From Leptospirales bacterium (lineage in GTDB: Bacteria > Spirochaetota > Leptospiria > Leptospirales > Leptospiraceae), in assembly GCA_013297885.1 (NCBI GenBank), contig JAAFIR010000002.1, positions 1 to 64,000 of the forward strand: DNA of 64,000 bases, given 5' to 3'. Numbering within the stretch: position 1 is the first letter of the stretch; each line of letters begins with the position of its first letter. This document shows, in pieces, positions 25,966 through 35,838 of this stretch. The notes beneath the pieces were generated by a model. It was given only the letters and a program-made list of their open reading frames with translations, was not told where the DNA came from and made no database searches. Position numbers and translations under genes: made by a program.

Positions 25966-27130
25966 TCACATCAGCAACATTCACTGCTTTAGATCTAGCG
26001 TCTTCTTCAGTATCACCAAGAGCTAAAGCAACACCCATTCTTCTTCTTCCTTTTACATTAGGTTTACCAAAAAGTCTTAGTGATGTATCAGGCATGGATA
26101 ATGCTTCATTTACATTTTCAAAAACAATTTCGTTTGATTCACCATCAGCTAAAATTGCACATGAAGCTGCATAACCATAATATCGAATATTTGGCATTGG
26201 TAAACCAAGAATAGCTCTAACATGAAGTGCAAACTCAGAGTGATTTTGTGAAACCAAAGTCACAAGTCCTGTGTCATGTGGTCTAGGTGAAACTTCACTA
26301 AAATAAACTTCATCACCTTTAATGAAAAATTCTACTCCAAAAATTCCATAACCACCAAGTCCATCAGTTACCAGTTTGGCAATTCTTTCTGCTTCTTTTA
26401 AAGCAATTTCTGACATGAGTTGTGGTTGCCAAGATTCAACATAATCTCCATTAATTTGTAAATGTCCAATTGGATCTAAAAAACTAGTTCCTTCTACATG
26501 TCTAATCGTTAATAAAGTAATTTCAAAATCAAATTCTATAAAATTTTCAACAATAACTTTTCCCGAACCAGCTCTACCACCCTTCTGTGAATATTCCCAA
26601 GCAGGTTCAATGTCTGAAAATGATTGAACAATACTTTGCCCTTTTCCAGATGAACTCATTACAGGTTTAATTACACATGGCAAACCAATTTCTTTTACTG
26701 CTTCTCGGTATTCAGATTCAGAATTTGCAAAAATATATTTTGAAGTTTTTATACCTAATGTTTCTGAGGCAAATTTTCTAATCCCTTCCCTATTCATTGT
26801 TAAACGAACAGCTTTAGCAGTTGGAACTACATTATAACCTTCTTGTTCTAGTTCTTCTAACATTTCTGTGGCTATTGCTTCAATTTCAGGAACTATATAA
26901 TCTGGTTTAAATTCATGTACAACTTTTTTTAATTCTTCACCATCAAGCATATTTATTACTTTTGATTCATGTGCAACTTGCATTGCTGGGGCATCAGGGT
27001 AACGATCTATTGCCATAATGTGAAGTCCATATCTTTGGGCTTCTATTGCAACTTCTTTACCTAACTCACCTGAGCCTAATAATAATAATTTTGTAGCAGA
27101 ATTTGAATTTGGGGTACCAATTTTAACCAT
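25949..27130 (-). CDS. purT: Phosphoribosylglycinamide formyltransferase 2 (PurT)
   Basis: PurT makes N-formyl-GAR from GAR, formate and ATP in purine synthesis. At 393 residues it has the full ATP-grasp layout: [20 protein letters not shown] near the N-terminus, [34 protein letters not shown] in the nucleotide-binding subdomain, [20 protein letters not shown] near the metal site and [15 protein letters not shown] at the C-terminus. It is transcribed alone. It uses free formate, so formate must be available in the cell. Confidence 0.96.
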   Translation of the reverse strand: MVKIGTPNSNSATKLLLLGSGELGKEVAIEAQRYGLHIMAIDRYPDAPAMQVAHESKVINMLDGEELKKVVHEFKPDYIVPEIEAIATEMLEELEQEGYNVVPTAKAVRLTMNREGIRKFASETLGIKTSKYIFANSESEYREAVKEIGLPCVIKPVMSSSGKGQSIVQSFSDIEPAWEYSQKGGRAGSGKVIVENFIEFDFEITLLTIRHVEGTSFLDPIGHLQINGDYVESWQPQLMSEIALKEAERIAKLVTDGLGGYGIFGVEFFIKGDEVYFSEVSPRPHDTGLVTLVSQNHSEFALHVRAILGLPMPNIRYYGYAASCAILADGESNEIVFENVNEALSMPDTSLRLFGKPNVKGRRRMGVALALGDTEEDARSKAVNVADVITIKL

Positions 27131-27528
27131 AAAACCAGTTTCCTGATTTGAAAAATGAAGTCAAAATTTATTCGAGAATATTTTTAGTTTATATTTAGAA
27201 TGTTTCAATATATATTTAAGCGAATTTTTGCAAGTCTTTCCATTCTATTGAAAAAAGATCATTTATAAAAAAAAAATTAACTTTTAAAAATTTTTTTTTT
27301 GTGAAAAAACCTGACTATTTAAAATACTTTTTTTGAAACATTTAGTAAAGCAATGATTCAATCTTTTATAAACTACTTTGACTAAATAAAAAAATTATTT
27401 ATACTTAAATCCATTTTCACTCTAGAAGTTAAAATTAATTCTTATTCAGAAATATTCAGATTGAAATCTAATTCATATTGAATAATTTAAGAGAAATTTC
27501 TTTGTTAAATAAGAAAATTTTAAATAAT
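27131..27528. other. AT-rich divergent promoter region
   Basis: About 400 bp between purT and the divergent LytS-type kinase gene. It contains poly-A and poly-T tracts but no repeat copy, RNA gene or clear palindrome. Promoters for both genes must lie here; I could not fix them. An in-frame TTG at 27478 would lengthen the kinase by 17 polar residues and is less likely than the ATG at 27529. Confidence 0.4.
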
Positions 27529-29334
27529 ATGACAAAATTTTTCATAACACTTTTACTTTTTAATCTATCAATTTTTTCAGAATCAATAAATCCTAGATCA
27601 ATCACATTTATTAATGAAAAAACAGAAGAATACCAGCTTGGTTTAGCTGTAGAAATATTGAGAGAATCAAAATCTTCAACTTTTGAACAAGTTAAATTAA
27701 GTGACAAGTTTGAAGAGAGTAAACAATTAATTCCAAATTATGGATTTACAAAAGATGTTTTTTGGGTTCGATTTATTTTAGAAAATCACTCTAACAAAAA
27801 TGAATGGTATTTATTTTTAAGTTATCCATTACTCGACAAAGTTGAATTTTATGAAAAAGACAAATTTACAAAAAATTGGAAAGTTCAAAAAGTTGGAGAT
27901 AGTTACCCTTTTGACAAAAGAGAATTTGATGATAGAGGTTTTGTATTTCCTGTTAATTTAGAAAAGAATAAAAAATATATTTACTATTTTAAAATTGAAT
28001 CTGAAGGCACAATGCAATTTCCAATTTTTGTTTATTCACCAAAAAAATTTTTAGTCCATCGAGAAAAAGAAGAATTTGCTTTTGGGAGTTATTATGGAAT
28101 TTTATTTGTCTTGGTTGTTTACAATTTAATTTTATTATTTATGTTAAAAGATATTGGTTATTTGTATTATTTATTATATGTTATTAATTATGGAGCAAGC
28201 CAATCTATTTTAAATGGTTTGGCTTTTCAATATCTTTGGCCAAATTTACCTTATTGGGCAAATATCAGTTTACCTTGCCTTGGAGGTTTTGCTTTATTTT
28301 GGGGAATTCAGTTTACTAGAAATTTTTTGAACACTAAAAAAAATACACCACTCCTTGATAAATTTTTAATTGTATTAATGGTTTTGATGATACTATTAAT
28401 GATTTCATCATTTGTATTTTCTTATTATCTAAATATTTATTTTTTAGCAAGCCTTGTAATTTCTTTTGCTATTGCAATTTTTTCTGTGAGCATAGTTTGT
28501 TGGGATAGAGGATATAAACCTGCTAGGTATTTTATAATCGCTTGGGTATCCTTACTTTTTGGTGTTGGGATTTTTTCTTTTAAAGGACTTGGAATTCTTC
28601 CCACAAATTTATTTACTGAATATGGATTACAAGTTGGATCTGCAGTAGAGATGTGTTTGTTATCACTTGGTCTTGCTTATAAAATAAATTTAATCAATTT
28701 AGAAAAATCAAAAGCAGAAAGAAGAGCATCCAAATATTTAGAAGAATCTCAAGAGGCAAAATTAGTTTCTGCAAGAATGGAAGTTGAGTTATTAAAAAGC
28801 AATATTCATCCTCATTTTTTACTCAATTCAATTAATGCAACAATTGTTTGGCTAGATGAAGACCCTGCAAATGCAAAAAAACTTTTAACAGCTTTGTCTG
28901 AAGAGCTTCATTATATTTTAAAACTATCCAACAAAAAAACAATTTTTATATCAGAAGAAATTTCAATTTGTAAACGTTATCTTGAAATTATGAGTTTAAG
29001 AAAAGATGTTAAATTTAGTTTTAAAACAGAAGGAATTTCTGGAAAAGAATTAATTCCTCCAATCGCTTTACATACTTTAGTTGAAAATGGAGTTACTCAT
29101 GGTTATCCGGGCAGAAAATCAGGTGAATTTATTTTAAGAAAAAAAACAGAAGGCAAAAAAACTCGTTATATTTTATTTAATGATGGTTTACCTGTTGAAT
29201 CTTCTCGTGAAAGTTCTGGAACAGGAATTAAATACATAAAATCCAGACTTGAAGAAGCATTTTCTGGAAGATGGGAATTCTATTCTAAATCAGCAAAAAA
29301 TGGCTGGGAAAGTTGTATTACAATTCAAACTTAG
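27529..29334 (+). CDS. 7TMR-DISM sensor kinase with LytS-type kinase domain
   Basis: About 601 residues. Start 27529 puts a clean signal peptide first (MTKFFITLLLFNLSIFSES). A 7TMR-DISMED2-like extracellular domain follows (TKDVFWVRFILENHSNKNEW, about 60-170), then seven membrane segments (about 185-385), a short coiled coil and a LytS/YehU-type kinase domain: NIHPHFLLNSINATI with phospho-accepting His429, and the ATPase part PPIALHTLVENGVTHGYPG and GTGIKYIKSRLEE. Such kinases usually pair with LytTR regulators, but none is adjacent, so it is an orphan here. Confidence 0.9.
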   Translation: MTKFFITLLLFNLSIFSESINPRSITFINEKTEEYQLGLAVEILRESKSSTFEQVKLSDKFEESKQLIPNYGFTKDVFWVRFILENHSNKNEWYLFLSYPLLDKVEFYEKDKFTKNWKVQKVGDSYPFDKREFDDRGFVFPVNLEKNKKYIYYFKIESEGTMQFPIFVYSPKKFLVHREKEEFAFGSYYGILFVLVVYNLILLFMLKDIGYLYYLLYVINYGASQSILNGLAFQYLWPNLPYWANISLPCLGGFALFWGIQFTRNFLNTKKNTPLLDKFLIVLMVLMILLMISSFVFSYYLNIYFLASLVISFAIAIFSVSIVCWDRGYKPARYFIIAWVSLLFGVGIFSFKGLGILPTNLFTEYGLQVGSAVEMCLLSLGLAYKINLINLEKSKAERRASKYLEESQEAKLVSARMEVELLKSNIHPHFLLNSINATIVWLDEDPANAKKLLTALSEELHYILKLSNKKTIFISEEISICKRYLEIMSLRKDVKFSFKTEGISGKELIPPIALHTLVENGVTHGYPGRKSGEFILRKKTEGKKTRYILFNDGLPVESSRESSGTGIKYIKSRLEEAFSGRWEFYSKSAKNGWESCITIQT

Positions 29335-29349
29335 AATATGTAAGTTTAA

Positions 29350-29474
29350 TTGGGAGTTCCTTTTGATTTGAAACAGTTTGCATAAGCAAACTGTTTCAAA
29401 TCAAAAGTCGTGCTTTCAGCTACTATCAAAAAATTTCTAATAAAATTTTTTGATAACGCTTCAATCACTAACTT
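29350..29474 (-). repeat. Three-way-junction intergenic repeat, copy G
   Basis: P1 has changed to AAGTT/AACTC (29470-29474/29354-29358) with four Watson-Crick pairs retained, a strong compensatory change. Pa is GTG/CAC (29466-29468/29410-29412). P2 is 13 bp (29424-29436/29443-29455). P3 is a perfect 22-bp stem with a 4-nt loop (29360-29381/29386-29407), unrelated in sequence to other copies. Linker B reads TAGCTGAAAGC. Confidence 0.82.
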
Positions 29475-29512
29475 AGGGTTTTAGTGAAATGAAAAAATAT
29501 TTTTCAAAACAA

Positions 29513-29648
29513 GCAAAAAAGATCGACTTGGGGTCAATATTTTGTGAATACAAAATATTGACCAAAAAGGAGAGCTTGGTTTTTTTTGAAATTTATAACA
29601 GCAAAATATTAAATGACTTTAGAATTTTTTCACAAAAAAATTTGCCAA
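29513..29648 (+). repeat. Three-way-junction intergenic repeat, copy H
   Basis: P1 is GCAAA/TTTGC (29513-29517/29641-29645). Pa is AAG/CTT (29519-29521/29575-29577), changed at two positions on both sides compared with GTG/CAC. P2 is a perfect 14-bp stem of a distinct sequence (29532-29545/29550-29563). P3 pairs TTTTTTTG with CAAAAAAA (29581-29588/29633-29640). Confidence 0.78.
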
Positions 29649-29735
29649 GCTAGATTTCAATTAATGAATTAATATTTCAACTTTTAATTTAAAAAATGAT
29701 TGCTATAAAATTGATTTGTTTTTGAACTTACATCT

Positions 29736-30998
29736 ATGGAACCTAAGAATTTTTTTATATCACATGATATCAACTATCCTTTACTTTGGGGTTTTGATTT
29801 ATCATTACCTGTAATTTTAAAAACTGCACTTAATATTGAAGGAGTGGATATTTCAGATGAAGACAAAAAAATACTTAGAAGTTTAAATAAAGAAAGACTT
29901 TTATATTTTTCAAATCATCCAACAACAATTGAACCACCTGTGGCATATTATGTTTCAAATATAATTGGTTCTAGATTTTATTATATGGCTTCAAGAAATG
30001 TATTTAATTGGGGATTTGGTTTAGTAGGTGAATTGATTAAACGAGTTGGTGCATTTTCAGTTTTATCAGGTGGTGCAGATAGAGAATCAGTTAAGATGGC
30101 AAAATCTGTTTTAGCATCTGAAAAAGGTAAATTAGTAATTTATCCTGAAGGAATGTGTTCAGGTGAAAATGACAATTTAGTTCCTTTTATGCCTGGAATT
30201 GCTCAAATCGGTTTTTGGGGTTTAGAAGATGCAAAGAAAAAAGATCCAAAAGCTGATGTAAAAGTTTTACCTACATTTGTAAAATATACTTTATCAGGAT
30301 CAGCTTATACTTTGTACAGAGAAATTGAAAACTCGATAGAAAAAATTGAAAAAGAGTTAAATCTTAATTCAGAAAATAAAAATTTACTAAGAAGATTTTT
30401 AACAGTTGGAAGAGTAATTTTAGAAAACACTGAAAGAGAATATGGAATTTCTTATGTGGAAGACAAAGACTATAACTATCGTGTTGGTCGTGTGAGACAT
30501 GAAGCATTAAATCGTTCAGGAAAAATTTTACATATTGAATACAAAGAAAATGAAGATGCTATTCATAAAATTAGAGAAGTCTTCACTGTCTTAGATGGAA
30601 TTAATTCTGGTCTTTCCAATAAAGGTCTTAAACTTACAAATCACGAATTAGCAGCCGTGCAAAAAGATGTTGATAGAGCTTATTTATTTCTAGTAATTAA
30701 ACCTGAATATTTACTCGCTTATCCAAGTGCAGAAAGATTTATGGAATGGCTTCATCGCTTTGAAAATTTGATTTTTGGGAAAACGAATCCTCGAGCAAGA
30801 AGAGCAAAAGTTGTTATTGCAAAACCTTTTGGTCTCGGCGATTATTATGATGAATACAAAAAAGATAAGAAAAAAACTGTGGAAGAAGTTACTAATCGTC
30901 TTCGTAAAGATATTGAAACTTTACTTACGAATTCAATTCCACTTACAAAACCAATTGTAACTCCATTTGAAGTTGGTGATGATCTTAAACAATTATGA
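29736..30998 (+). CDS. Glycerophosphate acyltransferase-family protein (PlsC-like)
   Basis: A 420-residue lysophospholipid acyltransferase-family protein. Motif I is SNHPTTIEPPVAYYV, with Glu in place of the usual Asp of HxxxxD. The acceptor-binding motif III is YPEGMCSGENDNLVPFMPG. It lacks a clear N-terminal membrane segment. The long C-terminal extension (about 200 residues) is charged and helical, unlike short PlsC enzymes. The reaction is presumed acyl transfer to a glycerophospholipid precursor; the exact substrate is unknown. Confidence 0.82.
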   Translation: MEPKNFFISHDINYPLLWGFDLSLPVILKTALNIEGVDISDEDKKILRSLNKERLLYFSNHPTTIEPPVAYYVSNIIGSRFYYMASRNVFNWGFGLVGELIKRVGAFSVLSGGADRESVKMAKSVLASEKGKLVIYPEGMCSGENDNLVPFMPGIAQIGFWGLEDAKKKDPKADVKVLPTFVKYTLSGSAYTLYREIENSIEKIEKELNLNSENKNLLRRFLTVGRVILENTEREYGISYVEDKDYNYRVGRVRHEALNRSGKILHIEYKENEDAIHKIREVFTVLDGINSGLSNKGLKLTNHELAAVQKDVDRAYLFLVIKPEYLLAYPSAERFMEWLHRFENLIFGKTNPRARRAKVVIAKPFGLGDYYDEYKKDKKKTVEEVTNRLRKDIETLLTNSIPLTKPIVTPFEVGDDLKQL

Positions 30999-31016
30999 AT
31001 TAAATTTTTTGGTAAT

Positions 31017-32330
31017 TTATAAATTATGTTTTTTGCGAATTTTTAAGATTTCAGTTTCAAATTTTTTCCAGACTGCATCTTTGTCTTGGTGAAAAGTTGC
31101 ATAGATTCCTTTTTTGATTAATTGAATTAATTCCTCTATGCTGAAATTTAAAAAACGATACATTTTAAAATATTCATAAGATAAACTTACGTCAAAAATT
31201 TCAGGATCATCAGTATTGATACAAGTATAAACTCCCTGATCAAAATATTGTCTCACTGGATGATTTTCTTCTTTTTTAACATACTTCCCAGTAAATACAT
31301 TTGAAGTTAAACAAATTTCTATTGGAATTTGGCTTTCTCTTAAATATTCAACTAAGTCGGGATCTTGAATAGCTGATGTTCCGTGACCAATCCTTTCAAC
31401 TTTTAAATAATTAATAGAATCCCAAATAGAAATTGGTCCTTCATCTTCTCCAGCATGAACAACTGTTCTAAGTCCTTCTTCTTTAGCTTTTTTAAAAACA
31501 GTTTCAAAATCTTTTGCAGGTCCCATTTGTTCCGCTCCACCAAGACCAATTCCAATTACTTCTGGATGTTTTAATTTTAGCACACGATTTAAATTGTTCA
31601 TCGCATTTTCTTGTCCAAAAGTTCTAGAAACATCAACAAGAATATTTATTTCAGTTCCGTCTTCTTGTTTTATTTCACGAATTCTTTTTACAATCACATC
31701 CATCATTTTTTCAAAATCAATTCCATTTTGAATAAATTTTGTTGGAGCAACAAATACTTCAGAATACTTTATATTATCGTTTCGCATATATTCTGCTAGA
31801 CTATCGATCATATAAGAAAAATCTTTATGTGATTTTACTGCAGATTGAATAAATAGAAATAATTGGATAAATCCATTTAGATCATGAAATGTATAATGTT
31901 TTTCAAACTCTTCTTCTGAAATTTTTATTCCATTATTTTTGAACATTTGTTTTAAGGTTTGCTTATTTACACAAGCTTCCAAATGAAGATGAACTTCAGT
32001 TTTCGGTAATGCTTTGATAAATGACATTATATCTTGGTCGGTTGGTTCAGTGTTTGTAAATTCTGTTTCAGCTGGGATTGTTTGAATTACTTCATATTTA
32101 GCTTGTCCATTTTTTGTTGTGTGTAACCAAGCTGGAGGATTAGGAATTTTTTGATCTAAAATTATATTTCTTTCATTTAAAAGATTTGTAATTTGTTTAT
32201 CAAAAATTAATTGTAAACCAGAAGAGTAAGGTCTATCATCTGGTAACTGACTTTTTATTTTATTCAGTTCGTTAATGTCTCTGTCTATTACTGCAATTCT
32301 GTTTAGGATTTGTTCGAACTTTACTTTCAC
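31017..32330 (-). CDS. add: Adenosine deaminase-family protein
   Basis: It deaminates adenosine (or a related purine) to inosine. Metal-binding and catalytic motifs are complete: KTEVHLHLEACVNKQTL (HxH), VVHAGEDEGP, ERIGHGTSAI, and NTDDPEIF. About 135 residues precede the HxH motif, forming a helical extension (IDRDINELNKIKSQL) longer than in classical ADA. The GTG at 32330 (MKVKFEQILNRI) is chosen; longer frames up to 32480 would run into the divergent aminotransferase gene and are low-complexity. Purine salvage fits a Leptospira-like lifestyle. Confidence 0.88.
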   Translation of the reverse strand: MKVKFEQILNRIAVIDRDINELNKIKSQLPDDRPYSSGLQLIFDKQITNLLNERNIILDQKIPNPPAWLHTTKNGQAKYEVIQTIPAETEFTNTEPTDQDIMSFIKALPKTEVHLHLEACVNKQTLKQMFKNNGIKISEEEFEKHYTFHDLNGFIQLFLFIQSAVKSHKDFSYMIDSLAEYMRNDNIKYSEVFVAPTKFIQNGIDFEKMMDVIVKRIREIKQEDGTEINILVDVSRTFGQENAMNNLNRVLKLKHPEVIGIGLGGAEQMGPAKDFETVFKKAKEEGLRTVVHAGEDEGPISIWDSINYLKVERIGHGTSAIQDPDLVEYLRESQIPIEICLTSNVFTGKYVKKEENHPVRQYFDQGVYTCINTDDPEIFDVSLSYEYFKMYRFLNFSIEELIQLIKKGIYATFHQDKDAVWKKFETEILKIRKKHNL

Positions 32331-32459
32331 GACCAACTTTCTCAAAAGATAAACTTTTTTTAATCCTTTTTTATAGTCAATTATTTGCAATAAGCTTTCA
32401 AATTTCTTTCTAGATTTTTTTTTTTGAGACGAAAATATAATAGAGGTATAAGACATAGT

Positions 32460-33665
32460 ATGAAGACAATGAGAAAACAATTTTTGCCATTTGCTCTACC
32501 GAAAATTTCAGAAAAAACTATTGAAGATGTAGCAAATGTATTGCGTTCAGGTTGGATTACCCAAGGACCAAAAGTCAAAGAATTTGAATCATCATTTAAA
32601 GAATTTGTGAATGAAAAAGAAGCAATTGCACTAAATTCTGCAACAGCAGGACTACATCTTTGTCTTGAAACAATTGGTTTAACTTCAAATGATGCTGTTA
32701 TCACTAGTTCAGTAACTTTTACTGCTTCTGTTGAAGTAATTTGTTATTTTGGTGCAGAACCAATTTTAACTGATGTCGATCCAGTTAAAAATCTAATGAC
32801 TATTGAAACATTACTTCAATGTATAGAAACAAATTGTAAATTCGTAAATCAAAAACTAATTCATATTCCTTCAAACAAAACTGTTAAAGCTATAATACCA
32901 GTTCATCTTGCAGGGCATACGTGTGATATGGAAAAAATAATTGAATTTGCAAAAAAATATAATTTATTTATTATTGAGGATGCAGCACATGCTTTTCCTG
33001 CTAAACATAAAAATAAAATGATTGGTGCATGGGGAGATTTTACTGTATTTAGTTTTTATGCGACAAAAGGAATCACAACTGGTGAGGGTGGAATGGTCAC
33101 AACTAAACACAAAGATCATGCAGATAGAATTAGGCTAATGCGGTTACATGGTGTTAATCGAGATTCTTACAATCGTCCTTCTTGGTATTATGAAGTTGTT
33201 GAAGCAGGATTCAAATACAATTTAACTGATATTGCTGCTGCAATTGGTATTAATCAACTTAATGAAGCTTGTGCTTTTTGGGAAAGAAGAACTGAAATTG
33301 CTTTAAAATATAATCAAGAATTTAAAAATTTAAATGGAATTAAGTTACCTATTTTAGATGAACAAGGAATCCACTCTTGGCATTTATACAGAATTGAAAT
33401 AGATCCTGAAATTGCTGGATTTGGAAGAGATACTTTAGCTGATGAATTAAAAGAGTTCAATATTGGTTGTTCATTACATTTTATTCCAATTTTCGAACAT
33501 CCATTTTATAAAAAAAATTATAATTTTAATCGTAACGATTTTCCAAATGCAAATAAAATGTATGAAAAATGTTTATCACTTCCGCTATTTGCAGGAATGA
33601 ATGATGATGATGTACTTGATGTTGTGAATGCAGTAAAATCTATTTTTCAAAAATATATTAAATAA
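32460..33665 (+). CDS. DegT/DnrJ/EryC1-family sugar aminotransferase
   Basis: A PLP-dependent aminotransferase of about 400 residues that puts an amino group on a keto-sugar nucleotide, as in perosamine or 4-amino-4-deoxyarabinose pathways. Motifs: VLRSGWITQGPKVKEFE, ALNSATAGLHLCLETIG, EDAAHAFPAKHKNKMIGAWG (PLP-binding Asp), and FYATKGITTGEGGM with the Schiff-base Lys. Start ATG 32460 (or 32469, giving MRKQFLPFALP) is preferred to the TTG at 32424. Together with the nearby RmlD and other sugar genes it suggests surface glycan synthesis. Confidence 0.92.
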   Translation: MKTMRKQFLPFALPKISEKTIEDVANVLRSGWITQGPKVKEFESSFKEFVNEKEAIALNSATAGLHLCLETIGLTSNDAVITSSVTFTASVEVICYFGAEPILTDVDPVKNLMTIETLLQCIETNCKFVNQKLIHIPSNKTVKAIIPVHLAGHTCDMEKIIEFAKKYNLFIIEDAAHAFPAKHKNKMIGAWGDFTVFSFYATKGITTGEGGMVTTKHKDHADRIRLMRLHGVNRDSYNRPSWYYEVVEAGFKYNLTDIAAAIGINQLNEACAFWERRTEIALKYNQEFKNLNGIKLPILDEQGIHSWHLYRIEIDPEIAGFGRDTLADELKEFNIGCSLHFIPIFEHPFYKKNYNFNRNDFPNANKMYEKCLSLPLFAGMNDDDVLDVVNAVKSIFQKYIK

Positions 33666-33676
33666 AGTTTTTTTTT

Positions 33677-33848
33677 GCAAATTTTTTTCCAAGTGACAGA
33701 AACAATTTGTCAGCTGGTAGATACCAGCTGGACATTGGGTTTCAACCCACTGTTTAAATTAAAGTATAGCTTGGAAAAAAACCGCGCTTTCAGCTTCTAT
33801 CTAAAAATTGCATTCTCAATTTTTAGATAACGCTTCAATCACTTTCGC
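33677..33848 (-). repeat. Three-way-junction intergenic repeat, copy I
   Basis: The longest copy, on the minus strand between two plus-strand genes. P1 is GCGAA/TTTGC (33844-33848/33677-33681) with one G-U wobble. Pa is GTG/CGC (33840-33842/33784-33786) with one U-G wobble. P2 is 13 bp (33798-33810/33817-33829). P3 is a 12-bp stem (33682-33693/33770-33781) that encloses further hairpins, including CAGCTGG/CCAGCTG and TGGGTT/AACCCA. Confidence 0.78.
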
Positions 33849-33905
33849 TTCATTTCACGAATATAAAAAAATATTTTTTAAAAAATTAATCATGTCTAAT
33901 AATTG

Positions 33906-34655
33906 ATGAAAGATAGATTTAAAGATAAAATAATTTTAGTGCTTGGTGCAACAGGTGGAATTGGTTCAGAAGTAACAAAAGAAATTATAGCAGAAAATGG
34001 AATTGTAATTGGTGCTTCTAAAAATAAAGAAAAGCTTGAAAATTTACAAAACCAATTTAAAGATAAATTTATTCCTTTTGAAGTTGATGTGAAAAACTTG
34101 ACTGAACTTCAAAAATTATTTGAATTTATTGAGGAAAAATTTTCTAGGTTAGATTCTGTAATTCATTCAGTAGGTTCTATCATTTTACGTTCGATTCCAG
34201 CATTATCTGAAGAGCAATTCAAAGAATGTTTAGAATTAAATTTGGTTTCATCATTTCTAACAATTAAAACATTTATTCCATTTTTTTTAAGAGAAAAAAA
34301 AGGAAGTTTTGTGTTCACTTCATCAGTAGCAGCTTCAACAGGTCTATTAAATCATGAAGCTGTTTCAGCTGCAAAAGGTGGACTTGAATCTATGATTCGT
34401 TCCTCAGCAATGACTTATGCAAAAAAAGGAATTCGATTTAATTCAGTTGCAATGGGTTTAATAGATACGCCACTAGCGAGTTTTATCACTAAGTCTGAAG
34501 CCTCTTTAAACGCCTCCAAATCCATGCATCCAATGGATAGAATTGGAAATCCTAAAGATGTAGTATCTGGAATTTTATATTTAGCTTCAGATGATTCATC
34601 ATGGGTTACTGGTACAGTTTTACCAATTGATGGAGGAATGAGTGCTGGGAAATAA
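33906..34655 (+). CDS. Short-chain dehydrogenase/reductase lacking the catalytic tyrosine
   Basis: A 249-residue classical-type SDR: cofactor motif LVLGATGGIGSEV, FTSSVAAST with the catalytic Ser, and C-terminal GLIDTPLASF and WVTGTVLPIDGGM. At the YxxxK site it reads NHEAVSAAKGGLES, so the Lys is present but the Tyr is Val. Related sequences with NHEA-x-AAK exist as a subgroup of SDRs, so this is probably not damage. The ATG at 33906 is used rather than the TTG one codon upstream. It precedes bioF by 40 bp; the substrate is unknown. Confidence 0.85.
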   Translation: MKDRFKDKIILVLGATGGIGSEVTKEIIAENGIVIGASKNKEKLENLQNQFKDKFIPFEVDVKNLTELQKLFEFIEEKFSRLDSVIHSVGSIILRSIPALSEEQFKECLELNLVSSFLTIKTFIPFFLREKKGSFVFTSSVAASTGLLNHEAVSAAKGGLESMIRSSAMTYAKKGIRFNSVAMGLIDTPLASFITKSEASLNASKSMHPMDRIGNPKDVVSGILYLASDDSSWVTGTVLPIDGGMSAGK

Positions 34656-34695
34656 ATTCAATTGAGAAATTCATTTTCAATTTAAAAATGGCTAA

Positions 34696-35838
34696 ATGAA
34701 TGATTTAGATTTTTTTTATAATGAGGAATTAAATTCTTTAAAAGAAAAAAATTTATATAGAAGTTTAAAACTCCCCCACTCTATTGATTTATCTTCCAAT
34801 GATTATCTTGGTCTATCTGAAAACAAATTTTTAAAAGAAAAATTTAAAGAAGGTGTTGAAATTTTTGGACTTGGTTCAAGTGCTTCTAGACTCATTCGAG
34901 GTCATAGAAAAATATTTTCTAACTTGGAAGAAAAATTTTCTGAATATGTAAACGCAAGTGATTCTTTATTTTTAGCAAATGGTTTTGTAGCTAACTTAGG
35001 TTTAATTGATTGTTTGACCGATAAAGATACAGTTATAATTTCTGATAAATTAAATCATGCATCTATTCATGATGGGATTAGAATTTCAAATTCAAAGACA
35101 AAAAGATATTATAATCATAATGATTTAAACCAACTCGAAAAAGTTTTAAAACAATTTCCAAACGAGAAAAAATTTTTAGTCACAGATTCTCTATTTAGTA
35201 TGGATGGAGATTTTTCTAAATTAGAAGAAATTCTTTATTTAAAACATAAATATAATTTTTTTCTTTTAGTAGATGATGCTCATTCTCTTGGAATATTTGG
35301 GGAAAATGGGTCTGGTTTTAGTTCAAAATTTTCTTCTAAAATAGAATTTAGAACTTTTACTTGTGGAAAATCTTTTGGGCTTGAAGGAGCATTTATTTCT
35401 TGTTCTAAATTAGCCAAAGAATATTTGATAAATAAATTAAGAACATTTATTTTTTCCACCTCTCCAATTCCTGCTATTGCTTATACTTTATTTTTTGCTG
35501 TTGACATTGTAAAAGAAATGAACCCTGAAAGAAAAAAAGTTTTAGATTATTCAAATGAATTAATTAACTTTTTAAAAGAAAATAAATTTCAAACAGGTGA
35601 AACAGTTTCACATATCATTCCAGTATTTTTAAAAAATGAGAATTTTGCATTATTATCCTCAGAATTTTTATCTAAAAATGGATTTGATATTAGAGCGATT
35701 AGACCACCAACTGTGAAAGAGCCAAGACTTCGAATTTCTATGAATGCTAAATTAAAAAAAGAAGAATTTGATAAATTAAAACTAGTATTTTTGGAATTAA
35801 AAAAATATTTAATTTCTGAGGGTTATTGTTTTGAATAA
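34696..35838 (+). CDS. bioF: 8-amino-7-oxononanoate synthase (BioF)
   Basis: PLP enzyme condensing pimeloyl-thioester and alanine in biotin synthesis. The 380-residue protein has SNDYLGLSENKFLKE, GLGSSASRLIRGHRKIFSNLE, FLANGFVANLGLID, DKLNHASIHDGIR, VDDAHSLGIFGENGSG (PLP Asp and His) and FTCGKSFGLEGAFI with the Schiff-base Lys. These fit the alpha-oxoamine synthase family; BioF rather than KBL is preferred from the AxSxG-like short N-terminus, but other biotin genes are not adjacent. The next gene starts within its last codons. Confidence 0.88.
   Translation: MNDLDFFYNEELNSLKEKNLYRSLKLPHSIDLSSNDYLGLSENKFLKEKFKEGVEIFGLGSSASRLIRGHRKIFSNLEEKFSEYVNASDSLFLANGFVANLGLIDCLTDKDTVIISDKLNHASIHDGIRISNSKTKRYYNHNDLNQLEKVLKQFPNEKKFLVTDSLFSMDGDFSKLEEILYLKHKYNFFLLVDDAHSLGIFGENGSGFSSKFSSKIEFRTFTCGKSFGLEGAFISCSKLAKEYLINKLRTFIFSTSPIPAIAYTLFFAVDIVKEMNPERKKVLDYSNELINFLKENKFQTGETVSHIIPVFLKNENFALLSSEFLSKNGFDIRAIRPPTVKEPRLRISMNAKLKKEEFDKLKLVFLELKKYLISEGYCFE

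Larger units (their letters stand above)
29335..29735. other. Intergenic region with inverted repeat pair G/H
   Basis: About 400 bp between two plus-strand genes, filled mostly by repeat copies G (minus) and H (plus), separated by 38 bp with their 5' ends facing each other. The last 85 bp are AT-rich and probably carry the acyltransferase promoter. Confidence 0.5.
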
